Below, piece after piece: positions 33,282 to 42,210 of a DNA stretch of 64,000 nt. The stretch is taken from contig NZ_KB891797.1 in the NCBI RefSeq assembly GCF_000373565.1, positions 1-64,000 of the forward strand, given 5' to 3'. This DNA is from Streptomyces sp. HmicA12. GTDB lineage: Bacteria; Actinomycetota; Actinomycetes; Streptomycetales; Streptomycetaceae. Made by a program: the position numbers and the translations under genes. How positions within the stretch are numbered: position 1 is the stretch's first letter; each line of letters begins with the position of its first letter. The notes under the pieces are model-generated. The model made no database searches, was not told where the DNA came from, and worked only from the letters and a program-made list of their open reading frames with translations.

Positions 33282-33309
33282 CCCTTTCACTAATCAAGTA
33301 GTGAAAGGG
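33282..33309. promoter_or_regulatory. YtrA-type operator
   Basis: Perfect 11-bp arms CCCTTTCACTA and TAGTGAAAGGG around a 6-nt spacer (ATCAAG). It overlaps the region where the promoter of the GntR-ABC operon must be, so binding would block RNA polymerase. Confidence 0.87.
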
Positions 33310-33320
33310 TGATGCAAGAG

Positions 33321-33350
33321 AGGGGGTGGCGTCAAGTGACGCCACCCCCT
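33321..33350 (-). terminator. Terminator of mshD
   Basis: A perfect 14-bp stem, AGGGGGTGGCGTCA with its complement, around a 2-nt AG centre, 30 nt past the mshD stop codon. It insulates the mshD transcript from the GntR-ABC promoter immediately downstream. Confidence 0.87.
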
Positions 33351-33379
33351 CGTCCGGTATGAGTGCTTTGTCCGTGCCG

Positions 33380-34312
33380 CTACGACTCGGTTCGGTACAT
33401 GAGGTCCGTTTCGTACGTGGTGAAGCCGAGCCGCTCGTACACGCTCACCGCCGCCTTGTTGTCCGCGTCGACGTAGAGCATCGCCGTCGGCAGGCCGGCC
33501 GCCGCGAGATGGCGCAGCCCCGTCGCGGTGAGCGCCTTGCCGAGGCCGCCGCCCTGGCCGTCGGGGGCGACGCCGACCACGTACACCTCGCCGAGCCCCT
33601 CGTCGGCGTGCACCTTCGTCCAGTGGAAGCCGGCCAGCCGGTCGCCCTTGAACGCGAGGAAGAAGCCCGCCGGGTCGAACCACGGCTCGGCCTTGCGGTC
33701 GTCCAGGTCGCGCTGGGTCAGCGAGCCCTGCTCGGGGTGGTGGGCGAACGCCTCCGCGTTCACCGCGAGCCACGCCGCGTCGTCCTGACCGGGCACGAAG
33801 GTACGGATGCGGACCCCGGCCGGGAGCACCGGCTCGGGCAGCTCCAGGTCGGTCAACGGCCGCCGCATCTGGCGCAGTTCGCGGAAGAGCGTCAGGCCGA
33901 GCACCTGCGCCAGGTGGCGCGCCGCGCTGTGCCCGCCGTGCGCCCACACCCGCAGCCGCTTGCCGGACGCGGCCAGCAGGGCCGCGCCGAGCGCCCGCCC
34001 GTGCCCGTGCCCGCGGTGCCCCGGGTGCACCACCAGCTCGGCGGCCGGGGCCTCCACCGGGTCGGTGTCCTCCAGTTGCGCGTAGCCGACCAGGTCCTGG
34101 CCCGCGTACAGGAGCAGATGCCGTACGCCGTCGCGCTCGCCCCGCAGGTGCAGCCGTCCCTGCTCCGAGACGGCCTGCTGGCCGTCGGTGCGGGCGGCGT
34201 CGGCCAGCAGTGCGAGCACGGCGGCGGACTGCTCGGCGGAGAGGGCGGACAGGGTGTCGATGCGGCGGCCCGAAGGGGCCGGATCGGTGGCGGTCGCGGG
34301 GTCCGTGGTCAT
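33380..34312 (-). CDS. mshD: Mycothiol synthase MshD
   Basis: A 310-residue protein made of two tandem GNAT domains, the MshD architecture. The N-terminal half contains AELVVHPGHRGHGHGRALGAAL, and the C-terminal half GEVYVVGVAPDGQGGGLGKALT and LYVDADNKAAVSVYERLGFTTYETD. The segment AFAHHPEQGSLTQRD and WFDPAGFFLAF are characteristic of MshD. It acetylates the cysteine amino group of Cys-GlcN-Ins with acetyl-CoA in the last step of mycothiol synthesis. A single-gene transcript, with its own terminator. Confidence 0.95.
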   Translation of the reverse strand: MTTDPATATDPAPSGRRIDTLSALSAEQSAAVLALLADAARTDGQQAVSEQGRLHLRGERDGVRHLLLYAGQDLVGYAQLEDTDPVEAPAAELVVHPGHRGHGHGRALGAALLAASGKRLRVWAHGGHSAARHLAQVLGLTLFRELRQMRRPLTDLELPEPVLPAGVRIRTFVPGQDDAAWLAVNAEAFAHHPEQGSLTQRDLDDRKAEPWFDPAGFFLAFKGDRLAGFHWTKVHADEGLGEVYVVGVAPDGQGGGLGKALTATGLRHLAAAGLPTAMLYVDADNKAAVSVYERLGFTTYETDLMYRTES

Positions 34313-34461
34313 GGATACGAGGGTACGGCGGGGTCCCCCGGGCGGTCGGCAGGAGGCGACGGCAACCAGCTCGTAACCCGTAACCCCCTGTTGCGCTACG
34401 CGCGTTGACCCTAGGCTGCCCGGCAGTCACCGTCTGAGCCCAGTACCCAGGGGGATCCTCC

Positions 34462-36273
34462 ATGCCCACACGGACGAACCGGCGTCTGAGAACCGCGCTC
34501 GGCGCCGTCGCCACCCTCGCCACCGCGGGTGCGCTGATGGCGGCGATGCCCGCGAGCGCGGCCCACGACAAGGGCCACGGCCACGGTCACGGAGGTGGCC
34601 GCTACCAGGACGTACAGCTGCTGTCGTTCAACGACCTCCACGGGAACCTGGAGCCGCCCACCGGTTCCTCGGGCCAGGTCACCGAGAAGCAGGCCGACGG
34701 CACGACGAAGCAGATCGACGCGGGCGGTGTGGAGTACCTGGCCACCTCCCTGCGCACCGCCCGCAAGGGCCACCCGTACAGCGTCACGGCGGCCGCCGGT
34801 GACCTGATCGGCGCCAGCCCCCTGCTGTCCGGCCTCTTCCACGACGAGCCCACCGTCGAGGCCATGAACCAGCTCGACCTGGACGTCACCTCCGTCGGCA
34901 ACCACGAGTTCGACGAGGGCGCCACCGAGCTGGCCCGGATGCAGAACGGCGGCTGCCACCCCACCGACGGCTGCTACGAGGCCGGCAAGAAGTTCCAGGG
35001 CGCCGACTACCCCTACCTCGCGGCCAACGTGACGGACGAGAAGAGCGGCAAGCCGGTCCTCGCCCCCTACTGGGTGTGGAAGCAGAACGGCGTGAAGGTC
35101 GGCTTCATCGGCGTCACCCTCGAAGGCACCCCGAACATCGTCTCCGCCTCCGGGGTCAAGGGCCTGAAGTTCCACGACGAGATCGAGACCGTCAACAAGT
35201 ACGCGAAGATCCTCGACAAGCAGGGCGTGAAGTCGATCGTCGCCCTCATCCACGAGGGCGGGGCCCCGGCCTCGACCTCGTACAACTACGACTGCGACTC
35301 CCCGGGCGCGGGTGACGGTGTCTCCGGGCCGATCGTGGACATCGCCAAGGGCATCACGCCGAAGGTCGACGCCCTGGTCACCGGCCACACGCACCAGGCG
35401 TACGTGTGCACGATCCCGGACCCGAGCGGCAAGCCGCGCATGGTCACGTCGGCGTCCTCGTACGGGAAGCTCTACACGGACACGACGCTGACCTACGACC
35501 GTCGGACCAAGGACATCGTCCGTACGTCGGTGAAGTCGCCCACCTCCGCGAACCACGTCGTGACGCGGACGCAGGACAAGGCCGCCGACATGACGGCCCT
35601 GATCGGCAAGTGGAACAAGCTGGCCGCGCCCGTCGCGAACCAGGCCATCGGCTACATCTCCGCCGACATCCCGGGCCGCGGCGCCGGTACGCCCGAGGAG
35701 CCGCTCGGCGACCTCATCGCCGACGCGCAGCTCGCGCACGCCAAGTCCCTGGACCCGAAGGCGAGCCTGGCCCTGATGAACCCGGGCGGCGTCCGCTCGG
35801 ACCTGGTGCACAAGGCGAGCGGGGCCGAGGGCGACGGGGTCGTGACGTACGGCGAGGCGTTCACCGTGCAGCCGTTCAGCAACACGGTCAATCTCGTCGA
35901 CCTCACCGGCGCGCAGGTCGTCGAGGCGCTCCAGCAGCAGGTCAGCGGCTCGAACGAGGCATCGCCGAAGATCCTCCAGCCGTCGGCCGGTCTCACGTAC
36001 ACGCTCGACATGACGAAGTCGGGCGCGGCGCGGGTGGTCGTGGACTCGATCAGGCTGAACGGCGCCGCCATCGACCCGGCCGCCACCTACCGCGTCGCGA
36101 TGAACTCCTTCCTCGCGGGCGGCGGCGACGGCTTCGCGGCGCTCGGTGCGGGTAAGAACCCGCTGGTCGGGGCAGACGACCTGAAGGCGTTCAGCGACTA
36201 CCTGACCGCCAACTCCTCGGCGGCGAAGCCGATCGCGCCGCCGAAGGCGGACCGCATCACCATCATTAAGTAG
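34462..36273 (+). CDS. Secreted 5'-nucleotidase / calcineurin-like metallophosphatase
   Basis: A 603-residue exported enzyme with a signal peptide (ALGAVATLATAGALMAAMPASA) and a His-rich mature start (HDKGHGHGHGGG). The metallophosphatase domain has SFNDLHGNL (D-x-H), GDLIGASPLLSG, GNHEFDEGATEL, LIHEGG and TGHTHQ. The C-terminal 5_nucleotid_C domain contains ALMNPGGVRSDL and NSFLAGGGDGF. It releases phosphate from extracellular nucleotides, which suits the phosphate-acquisition genes nearby. No clear PHO box was seen upstream. A 17-bp hairpin terminator follows. Confidence 0.93.
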   Translation: MPTRTNRRLRTALGAVATLATAGALMAAMPASAAHDKGHGHGHGGGRYQDVQLLSFNDLHGNLEPPTGSSGQVTEKQADGTTKQIDAGGVEYLATSLRTARKGHPYSVTAAAGDLIGASPLLSGLFHDEPTVEAMNQLDLDVTSVGNHEFDEGATELARMQNGGCHPTDGCYEAGKKFQGADYPYLAANVTDEKSGKPVLAPYWVWKQNGVKVGFIGVTLEGTPNIVSASGVKGLKFHDEIETVNKYAKILDKQGVKSIVALIHEGGAPASTSYNYDCDSPGAGDGVSGPIVDIAKGITPKVDALVTGHTHQAYVCTIPDPSGKPRMVTSASSYGKLYTDTTLTYDRRTKDIVRTSVKSPTSANHVVTRTQDKAADMTALIGKWNKLAAPVANQAIGYISADIPGRGAGTPEEPLGDLIADAQLAHAKSLDPKASLALMNPGGVRSDLVHKASGAEGDGVVTYGEAFTVQPFSNTVNLVDLTGAQVVEALQQQVSGSNEASPKILQPSAGLTYTLDMTKSGAARVVVDSIRLNGAAIDPAATYRVAMNSFLAGGGDGFAALGAGKNPLVGADDLKAFSDYLTANSSAAKPIAPPKADRITIIK

Positions 36274-36293
36274 CCGCAACGCGACGTTGATGA

Positions 36294-36335
36294 CGGGTGG
36301 CCTACGGTTGAAGCACAACAACCGTGGGCCACCCG
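36294..36335 (+). terminator. Terminator after the 5'-nucleotidase gene
   Basis: A 17-bp stem from CGGGTGGCCTACGGTTG and CAACCGTGGGCCACCCG (one U-G wobble) with the loop AAGCACAA, starting 21 nt after the stop codon. Confidence 0.88.
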
Positions 36336-36389
36336 GCGTTTGTGAAGGATGTTTGCGTAAAGGGTGGGGGTGTGTGGTGAAATCGGCCG

Positions 36390-37592
36390 ATGCGTACCCC
36401 CCACCGCATGGAACAGATACCCAACGACCCCTCTCTGTCCGGAAGTTGGCAGGAGAACCAGTGGCCCGACGGGCCGCTCGACGACTTCCTCCGTGAGGAG
36501 CCCGACGACCCCGACGACGCGTGGTCGCCGCCCGACCACCGCAGCCGCGGCAGGCGCCGCTTCGGCAGCCTCTCCCTCGCGGTCAAGGCCGTGGTCGCGC
36601 TCCTCGTCCTCACCGCGTTCCTCGCCCTCGCCGACCGGTGGGCCGTCCTGTACGCCGAGCACCGCGCGGGCCAGCAGCTCAAGAAGGAGCTGAAGCTGAC
36701 CGCCGCGCCCGAGGTCGAGATCGAGGGCTTCCCCTTCCTCACCCAGCTCGCCGACCGCCGCGTGGACGAGCTGAAGGTGACCGTCCCGGACGTCGCCGCC
36801 GACCGCGTCACCCTCGCCAAGGTCCAGGCGACCGCGCAGGACGTACGCATCGAGGGCGACGGCTTCACCGACATCAGCGGTGCGACCGTGGACCGGATGC
36901 GCGGCGAGGTGCTGCTCAGCTTCGCCGACATGAACCGCGAGCTGGGCGCCTCCCAGGTCACCTTCACCGGTCACGGGGACAACCAGGTGCTGGCGCGCGG
37001 CACGCTGCCGGTCGCCGGGCACGACCTCAAGGTCCGCGCCGACGCCAGGATCCAGCGCCTCGGCGCCTCCGGCATCTCCACCGACATCGACAACATGAGC
37101 CTCGCGATCGGCGACCTCGCCACGTACCGGCCCGGCACCGGCGCCGACCAGGGCCTGCACCTGACGCGGAAGTCCGTCGCCCGGATCACCGCCGAGACGG
37201 ACAAGGCGCGCAGGCTCCTCGCCATCCCCGCGATCGTGCACCGCGCCGGCGTCCCGGACAGCGCCGTGCGGCAGGCCGAGCACAGCGACGCGAAGCTCAG
37301 CGAGCTGACCGGCTCGCCGCGCTTCGTGAAGAACCTGATGGGGATGAACCTCATCGACATCGCCATCGACCACCCCTGGCTGCTGCAGAAGCTCGGCATC
37401 GACCCGTCCCTGCTCGACGGCCTCACCGAGCTCACCCGCCCCGAACTCGCCGACCGCCTCTCGCTCGCCTTCCGGCTGCCGCAGCTGCCGGGCGGCCACG
37501 GGTACGTACGGCTGCGGGACGTGAAGGTGGAGAAGGGCGGGATCCGGGTGGACCTGTCGGGTGCCGGGCTCTCGGTGGGCGGCTCCACGTGA
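36390..37592 (+). CDS. LmeA-family (DUF2993) membrane-anchored phospholipid-binding-type protein, copy 1
   Basis: A 400-residue protein. An acidic, Pro/Asp-rich cytoplasmic N-terminus of about 65 residues leads into one TM helix (LAVKAVVALLVLTAFLALA). The extracytoplasmic DUF2993 domain follows, with the signature VEIEGFPFLTQLADRRVDEL and repeats of MSLAIGDLA type. The mycobacterial member LmeA binds phospholipid and is needed for lipomannan maturation. A shorter paralogue is encoded at 47216-47944 with the same GFPFLTQ motif. Here the ATG at 36390 has no strong ribosome site; the Met at 36408 is an alternative. Confidence 0.85.
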   Translation: MRTPHRMEQIPNDPSLSGSWQENQWPDGPLDDFLREEPDDPDDAWSPPDHRSRGRRRFGSLSLAVKAVVALLVLTAFLALADRWAVLYAEHRAGQQLKKELKLTAAPEVEIEGFPFLTQLADRRVDELKVTVPDVAADRVTLAKVQATAQDVRIEGDGFTDISGATVDRMRGEVLLSFADMNRELGASQVTFTGHGDNQVLARGTLPVAGHDLKVRADARIQRLGASGISTDIDNMSLAIGDLATYRPGTGADQGLHLTRKSVARITAETDKARRLLAIPAIVHRAGVPDSAVRQAEHSDAKLSELTGSPRFVKNLMGMNLIDIAIDHPWLLQKLGIDPSLLDGLTELTRPELADRLSLAFRLPQLPGGHGYVRLRDVKVEKGGIRVDLSGAGLSVGGST

Positions 37593-37615
37593 CCTGAGCG
37601 GGGCGGCGGAGAGAG

Positions 37616-37648
37616 TTGCAAAGAATTCATTGCAAGGACTTCTTTGCA
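37616..37648. promoter_or_regulatory. Operator of the ArsR-type regulator
   Basis: Arms TGCAAAGAA (37617-37625) and TTCTTTGCA (37640-37648) form a 9-bp inverted repeat. Between them TTGCAAGGA at 37630-37638 repeats TTGCAAAGA in direct orientation. The A/T-rich block is conspicuous in this genome and lies 18-50 nt before the regulator's ATG. Confidence 0.78.
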
Positions 37649-37665
37649 GAGCTATCTTTGTACGC

Positions 37666-38265
37666 ATGAACGAGCTCTCCGCCCCACCGCCGGACATCCC
37701 GGGCGTCCGCACGCTGGACGCCCGGTCGCTGCGTGGCCTCGCCCATCCCCTGCGGATGCGGCTGCTCGACTCGCTGCGGTACAGCGGCCCGGCCACCGCC
37801 TCCCAACTCGCCGAGAAGCTGGGCGAGTCGAGCGGTGCCACCAGCTACCACCTGCGCCAGCTCGCCGCCCACGGGTTCGTCGAGGACGACCCGGAGCGCG
37901 GCAAGGGCCGGGAGCGCTGGTGGAAGGCGGTCTACAAGGGGACGACGTTCGACAGCGCCCTGCTCCAGGACGACGACCCGGAGGTGCGCGGCGCCGCCGA
38001 CTTCTTCCTGCACGAGATCGCCACCGCGCACGCCCGCAACGTGTCGACGTGGCTCGGCTCGCGCGACAGCTGGCCGCAGGAGTGGGCGCACGCCTCGGAC
38101 CTGAGCAGCTGGACGCTACGGCTGACGCCGGAGCTGGCCAAGGAGCTGGGCGAGAAGATCCACGAGCTCCTCGAGACGTACCGCGACCTCCCGGAGACGG
38201 AGGACGACCCCCGCGCCGAGCAGGTACGGATTCACACGCACGCCTTCCCTCTCCACACGGACTGA
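37666..38265 (+). CDS. ArsR-family helix-turn-helix regulator
   Basis: A 199-residue regulator. The winged helix covers residues 18-85 (LRGLAHPLRMRLLDSLRYSG, then ATSYHLRQLAAHGFVEDD). A helical C-terminal domain (ATAHARNVSTWLGSRDSWPQE) follows, as in larger non-metal ArsR-like proteins. No cysteine metal site is visible. It sits 22 nt upstream of a 67-residue partner gene, and an inverted repeat before its start suggests self-repression. An exporter, commonly found beside such regulators, is missing here. Confidence 0.9.
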   Translation: MNELSAPPPDIPGVRTLDARSLRGLAHPLRMRLLDSLRYSGPATASQLAEKLGESSGATSYHLRQLAAHGFVEDDPERGKGRERWWKAVYKGTTFDSALLQDDDPEVRGAADFFLHEIATAHARNVSTWLGSRDSWPQEWAHASDLSSWTLRLTPELAKELGEKIHELLETYRDLPETEDDPRAEQVRIHTHAFPLHTD

Positions 38266-38286
38266 GTTCCACCCGGACCGAAAGGC

Positions 38287-38490
38287 ATGACCATGAACGC
38301 CGACACCCACCTGATCGTGCACGCCGCCCGCTCCGCCGAACTCCAGGCCGAGGCCGAGGCCCACCACCTCGCCGCCACCGTGGCGGACCGGCACACCCCG
38401 GACCTGCGCACCCGGCTCGGCTGGACCCTCGTCGAGGTCGGCCTGCGCCTCGCCTCCGCGCCGAAGCCGCAGCGACCGCTGACGGCGTGA
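38287..38490 (+). CDS. Small protein cotranscribed with the ArsR regulator
   Basis: A 67-residue, Ala-rich helical protein (MTMNADTHLIVHAARSAELQ then AEAEAHHLAATVADRHTP). It is 21 nt after the ArsR stop codon, with GAAAGGC before the start. The C-terminal half reads RTRLGWTLVEVGLRLASAP, a pattern seen in small streptomycete proteins of unknown role. It ends 4 nt before the convergent histidine kinase stop, with no terminator between. Confidence 0.78.
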   Translation: MTMNADTHLIVHAARSAELQAEAEAHHLAATVADRHTPDLRTRLGWTLVEVGLRLASAPKPQRPLTA

Positions 38491-38494
38491 GGCC

Positions 38495-39922
38495 CTAAGC
38501 GGCGATCTCCGGCGGCGGCGTGGGCGCACCCGGCAGCCGCATCGTCGCCACGGTGCCGCCGCCCTCGGCCGGAGCCAGGGCGACCTCGCCGCCGTAGCTC
38601 TCCACGGTGCGGGCCACGATGGACAGGCCGAGCCCCGAGCCCGGCAGCGCGCGGGCCGTCGGGGAGCGCCAGAACCGGTCGAAGACGTGCGGGAGTTCGT
38701 CGGCCGGGATGCCCGGGCCGTGGTCGCGGACCGTCAGGGTGCCGCGCATCAGGTGCACCTCGACGGTGGCGCCGGGCGGGCTGAACTTCACCGCGTTGTC
38801 GAGCAGGTTGATGATCGCGCGCTCCAGGGCGGCCGGCTCGGCCCGTACGTACCAGGGGGCCAGCTCGGAGACGATCTTCAGCTCCGGGCCGCGCAGCCGG
38901 GCCCGCTCCACGGCCGAGCGGGCCGTCTCGTGCAGGGAGACGACCTTCAGCGGGCCCTCCGCCCCGGCGAGGCCGGACCGTGACAGCTCCTGCAGATCCC
39001 CGATGAGCGCGGCCAGTTCGGTCATCTGCGCCTTGACCGAGGCCATCAGCGCCTTGCGGTCGTCCGGGGGGATCGCCCGGCCGGTCTCCTCGCTGCGGGT
39101 GAGCAGTTCGATGTTCGTCCGCATCGAGGTGAGGGGCGTACGGAGCTCATGTCCGGCGTCGGCGATGAGCTGCTGCTGCAGTTCGCGCGACGACGCCAGG
39201 GACGCCGTCATCGAGTTGAAGGAGGACGAGAGGCGGGCGATCTCGTCGTCGCCCTCCACCGGGATGCGGACCGTCAGGTCCTCGGTGGCGGCGACGTGCT
39301 CGACCGCTTCCGTGAGCTGGTCGACGGGACGCAGACCGGTGCGGGCGATCCACAGGCCGGCCGCCGTGGCGCCGATGACCCCGATCCCGCCGACGGCGAG
39401 GAGGACCCAGGCCAGAGTGGTGAGGGGCTTGGTGATCTCGGCCATGGGGCTGGCGATGGAGATCGCGATCCCGGGCACCTGGCTGTGGTCGGAGCCCTGG
39501 ACCGGAACGGTCAGGACCCGCATGGAACTGCCGTCGTCGGCGTCCGTGGTGTGCAGGGTGCTGCCCTCGGTCCCGTTCGCCACGGCCACGTCGGAGCTCT
39601 GCGCCGGGATCGACGACTGCCCGCGCCAGGTGCAGGCGCTGCCGTTCGCGTAGATGACCTGGATCGTCGGGCCGGGAAGGTCCTTGGGCTGGCTCGTGGT
39701 GGCGCAGTTGAGCAGGCCGAACTGCTGCTGGCGGCTGCTCTGGCTGAGCGAGCCGACCTGGTTGTGCAACTCCTGGTCCATCTGCGCGTACAGCTGGTTG
39801 CGCGTGATGAACCAGCAGGTCACCGCGACCGCGGCCACGGCGGCCGCGACGGCCACCGCCACCAGCAGCGCGAGGCGTGACCTGAGGGGCAGCGACCGGA
39901 GCCGCCGGACGAGCCTGTTCAC
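38495..39922 (-). CDS. Sensor histidine kinase
   Basis: A 475-residue kinase. TM1 is at about residues 16-38 ([18 protein letters not shown]). An extracytoplasmic sensor domain of about 140 residues with two Cys ([18 protein letters not shown]) comes next, then TM2, a HAMP domain ([20 protein letters not shown]), the H-box [13 protein letters not shown], and an ATPase domain with [13 protein letters not shown] and GSGLGLSIV. The GTG start overlaps the regulator stop (GTGA). With the adjacent HtrA-like protease it resembles the mycobacterial MprAB-PepD envelope stress set. Confidence 0.93.
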   Translation of the reverse strand: MNRLVRRLRSLPLRSRLALLVAVAVAAAVAAVAVTCWFITRNQLYAQMDQELHNQVGSLSQSSRQQQFGLLNCATTSQPKDLPGPTIQVIYANGSACTWRGQSSIPAQSSDVAVANGTEGSTLHTTDADDGSSMRVLTVPVQGSDHSQVPGIAISIASPMAEITKPLTTLAWVLLAVGGIGVIGATAAGLWIARTGLRPVDQLTEAVEHVAATEDLTVRIPVEGDDEIARLSSSFNSMTASLASSRELQQQLIADAGHELRTPLTSMRTNIELLTRSEETGRAIPPDDRKALMASVKAQMTELAALIGDLQELSRSGLAGAEGPLKVVSLHETARSAVERARLRGPELKIVSELAPWYVRAEPAALERAIINLLDNAVKFSPPGATVEVHLMRGTLTVRDHGPGIPADELPHVFDRFWRSPTARALPGSGLGLSIVARTVESYGGEVALAPAEGGGTVATMRLPGAPTPPPEIAA

Positions 39923-40656
39923 TCGGCGCTCCCCGAGCGCAGCACGTATCCCACGCCCCGCACCGTGTGCACGAGGCGCGGCTCGCCGCCCGCCTCGGTC
40001 TTGCGGCGCAGGTACATCACGTACACGTCCAGGGAGTTGGACGACGGCTCGAAGTCGAAGCCCCACACCGCCTTGAGGATCTGCTCCCGGGTGAGGACCT
40101 GACGCGGGTGGGCCAGGAACATCTCCAGGAGCGTGAACTCGGTACGGGTCAGCTCGACGGTGCGCTCGCCCCGCGTGACCTCGCGCGTCGACAGATCCAT
40201 CCGCAGGTCCGCGAAGGACAGCGCGTCGGAGTCGTCGGCGCCGGCGCCCGCCGCGGCCGCGTACGAGCTGCGGCGCAGCAGGGCGCGGACCCGGGCGAAG
40301 AGCTCGTCGAGCTCGAAGGGCTTGACCAGGTAGTCGTCGGCGCCGGCGTCGAGTCCGGTGACGCGGTCGCCGACCGTGTCGCGGGCGGTGAGCATGAGGA
40401 TCGGGGTCGTGGACCCGGTGGCGCGCAGCCGGCGGGCGGCCGTCAGCCCGTCCATGCGCGGCATCTGGATGTCCAGGACCACCAGGTCGGGCCGGTACTC
40501 GGCGGCCTTGTCCAGCGCGTCCGCGCCGTCGACGGCGACCTCGGTGCCGTAGCCCTCGAAGGCCAGGGAACGCTGCAGGGCCTCGCGGACCGCGGGCTCG
40601 TCGTCGACGATGAGGATGCGGTGCCGGTCTTCGCGGTCGCCTTCGGCGGGGCTCAT
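39919..40656 (-). CDS. OmpR-family response regulator
   Basis: A 245-residue response regulator. The receiver has acidic pocket DDEPAVRE and phospho-acceptor Asp in [14 protein letters not shown] conserved Thr (LMLTARD) and Lys ([12 protein letters not shown]) are in place. The winged-helix DNA-binding domain ends [16 protein letters not shown] in modified form ([16 protein letters not shown]). It is coupled to the kinase gene. Likely targets include the HtrA-like protease gene next door, whose promoter has three repeats spaced 11 bp apart. Confidence 0.95.
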   Translation of the reverse strand: MSPAEGDREDRHRILIVDDEPAVREALQRSLAFEGYGTEVAVDGADALDKAAEYRPDLVVLDIQMPRMDGLTAARRLRATGSTTPILMLTARDTVGDRVTGLDAGADDYLVKPFELDELFARVRALLRRSSYAAAAGAGADDSDALSFADLRMDLSTREVTRGERTVELTRTEFTLLEMFLAHPRQVLTREQILKAVWGFDFEPSSNSLDVYVMYLRRKTEAGGEPRLVHTVRGVGYVLRSGSAE

Positions 40657-40724
40657 GGGCTGCGCTTCCTTACGTGCGAGTGGCTGACGCGTACCGCGGG
40701 TGCGGGTACGGCTGCGACGGATTA

Positions 40725-40898
40725 TCAGCCTCGCACGGTCGCGCGGCGGCTGCGTGTCCCGCGGCGCGCGGCCGGGGCGGGCCCGACCTCCGGGGCCCGG
40801 ACGGCCGGCGTGTGCAGGGCGGAGACGACGGCGAGCGGGAGCCGCAGGTCGGCGGGGCCCGTCGCGGCCCCGGGGTGACGGTGCACGGTGGAGTTCAT
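40725..40898 (-). CDS. Small hypothetical protein between the HtrA-like and regulator genes
   Basis: A 57-residue frame starting [20 protein letters not shown]. It has a strong ribosome site (GGGAGAACCACC) and begins 23 nt after the protease stop codon on the same strand. It is basic toward the C-terminus ([14 protein letters not shown]). No domain is recognised. The good ribosome site and operon position argue for a real gene; the unremarkable composition argues caution. Confidence 0.5.
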   Translation of the reverse strand: MNSTVHRHPGAATGPADLRLPLAVVSALHTPAVRAPEVGPAPAARRGTRSRRATVRG

Positions 40899-40921
40899 GG
40901 TGGTTCTCCCTGGGCTGGGGG

Positions 40922-42109
40922 TCAGTTGCCGGAGCCTCCGGCGCGGAGCGTGTCGAGGTCCGCCTTCACGGTGTTGATCGGGATGGCGAAGCCGAGGCCG
41001 ACGCTGCCCGCGCTCGACGAGGAGGAGGACGAGTCCGAACTGGCTGAGTACATCGCGGAGTTGATGCCGATGATGTTGCCGTTCATGTCGATGAGGGCGC
41101 CGCCGGAGTTGCCCGGGTTGAGGGACGCGTCGGTCTGCAGGGCCTTGTACGTCGTCGTGGACGAGCCGGTGTCGCCGTTGAACTCCTGGCCGCCGAACTC
41201 GAACGGCCACTGCTGGCCGCCGCTGCCGCCCTGCTGTTGCTGCTCCTGCTGGCCCTCGTCCGTGGAGACGGTGACGTCACGGTCGAGCGCGGAGACGATG
41301 CCGCTGGTGACGGTGCCGGTCAGGCCCTCGGGGGAACCGATGGCGACGACCTCGTCGCCGACGCCCACGCCGTCGGAGTCGCCGAGGGTGGCGGCCTTCA
41401 GACCCGAGGCGTTCTGGAGCTTGATCAGCGCCAGGTCCTTCTTGGCGTCCGTGCCCACGACGTCGGCGGTGTACGACTTGCCGTCGCTCGTGCGCACCTT
41501 GATGGACGAGGCGCCGGAGATGACGTGGTTGTTGGTGAGGATCTCGCCGTCGTCGGTGATGATGACGCCCGAGCCGGTCGAGGAGCCGCTGCTCAGCGTC
41601 GCGTTGATCTCGACGATCGACGGGCTGACCGCCTCGGCGACACCGGCGACGGTGCCCCTCTTGCTGCTCGGCACGACGTTGGTGCTGGTCGAGGAGGACG
41701 CCGTGGTGTTCGATCCGGTCAGCTCCTGGAAGGCGTACGCGGTGCCGCCGCCGACGGCCGCCGCCGCGACGGCCACGGCCGCGAGCAGCCCCATCGGGCC
41801 GCGCATCCGCTTCCGCTTCTTCGCGGGGGCCTGCGGTTCGGCCACGGCGAGGGCGCCGCCGCCCGGCTCCGCGGAGTAGGCCGCGAACGGGGTGGTCGGC
41901 TCGCCGCCGCCGCCCGCACCGTCACCGCCCGGCCACACCGTGGTACCCGGTGCGACGCTGACCGGCTCGGCCGGCTGGTGGGCGGGCGGGGGCGGCCACG
42001 CGCTGTCCACCGGGGTGGACGGTGCGGGGTTCTGCTGCGGGCTCTCGGAGTACGGGGACTGCGCCTGGCCCTGCGGGTACTCGCCGTCGCGGCGGAAGCT
42101 CTCGGTCAT
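40922..42109 (-). CDS. Membrane-anchored HtrA-like trypsin-type serine protease without PDZ domain
   Basis: A 395-residue protease. About 130 Pro/Gln-rich cytoplasmic residues lead to one TM helix ([21 protein letters not shown]). The chymotrypsin-fold domain has the triad His in [11 protein letters not shown], Asp in KKDLALIKL and Ser in [11 protein letters not shown]. The chain stops soon after the catalytic domain, so the usual C-terminal PDZ domain of HtrA/DegP/PepD is absent. Gln-rich and poly-Ser inserts are present. It probably degrades misfolded or signalling proteins outside the membrane, under the adjacent two-component system. Confidence 0.92.
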   Translation of the reverse strand: MTESFRRDGEYPQGQAQSPYSESPQQNPAPSTPVDSAWPPPPAHQPAEPVSVAPGTTVWPGGDGAGGGGEPTTPFAAYSAEPGGGALAVAEPQAPAKKRKRMRGPMGLLAAVAVAAAAVGGGTAYAFQELTGSNTTASSSTSTNVVPSSKRGTVAGVAEAVSPSIVEINATLSSGSSTGSGVIITDDGEILTNNHVISGASSIKVRTSDGKSYTADVVGTDAKKDLALIKLQNASGLKAATLGDSDGVGVGDEVVAIGSPEGLTGTVTSGIVSALDRDVTVSTDEGQQEQQQQGGSGGQQWPFEFGGQEFNGDTGSSTTTYKALQTDASLNPGNSGGALIDMNGNIIGINSAMYSASSDSSSSSSSAGSVGLGFAIPINTVKADLDTLRAGGSGN

Positions 42110-42133
42110 GTCAGTAAGCGTGTGCCGCGTACA

Positions 42134-42160
42134 TGAGAGCTGCCTGAGTGTGCCCTGAGA
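42134..42160 (-). promoter_or_regulatory. Three 11-bp-phased repeats upstream of the HtrA-like gene
   Basis: TGAG occurs at 42134, 42145 and 42156, exactly 11 bp apart. On the minus strand the units read CTCAGGGCACA, CTCAGGCAGCT and CTCATG. Phased direct repeats are how OmpR-family regulators dimerise on DNA, so the response regulator encoded three genes downstream is the obvious candidate. The sites begin 25 nt before the start codon. Confidence 0.62.
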
Positions 42161-42210
42161 GTCCCGGCAGAACCCTGTTTGCCCGAAATAAAGACGGGTG
42201 GAGTGCCCCA

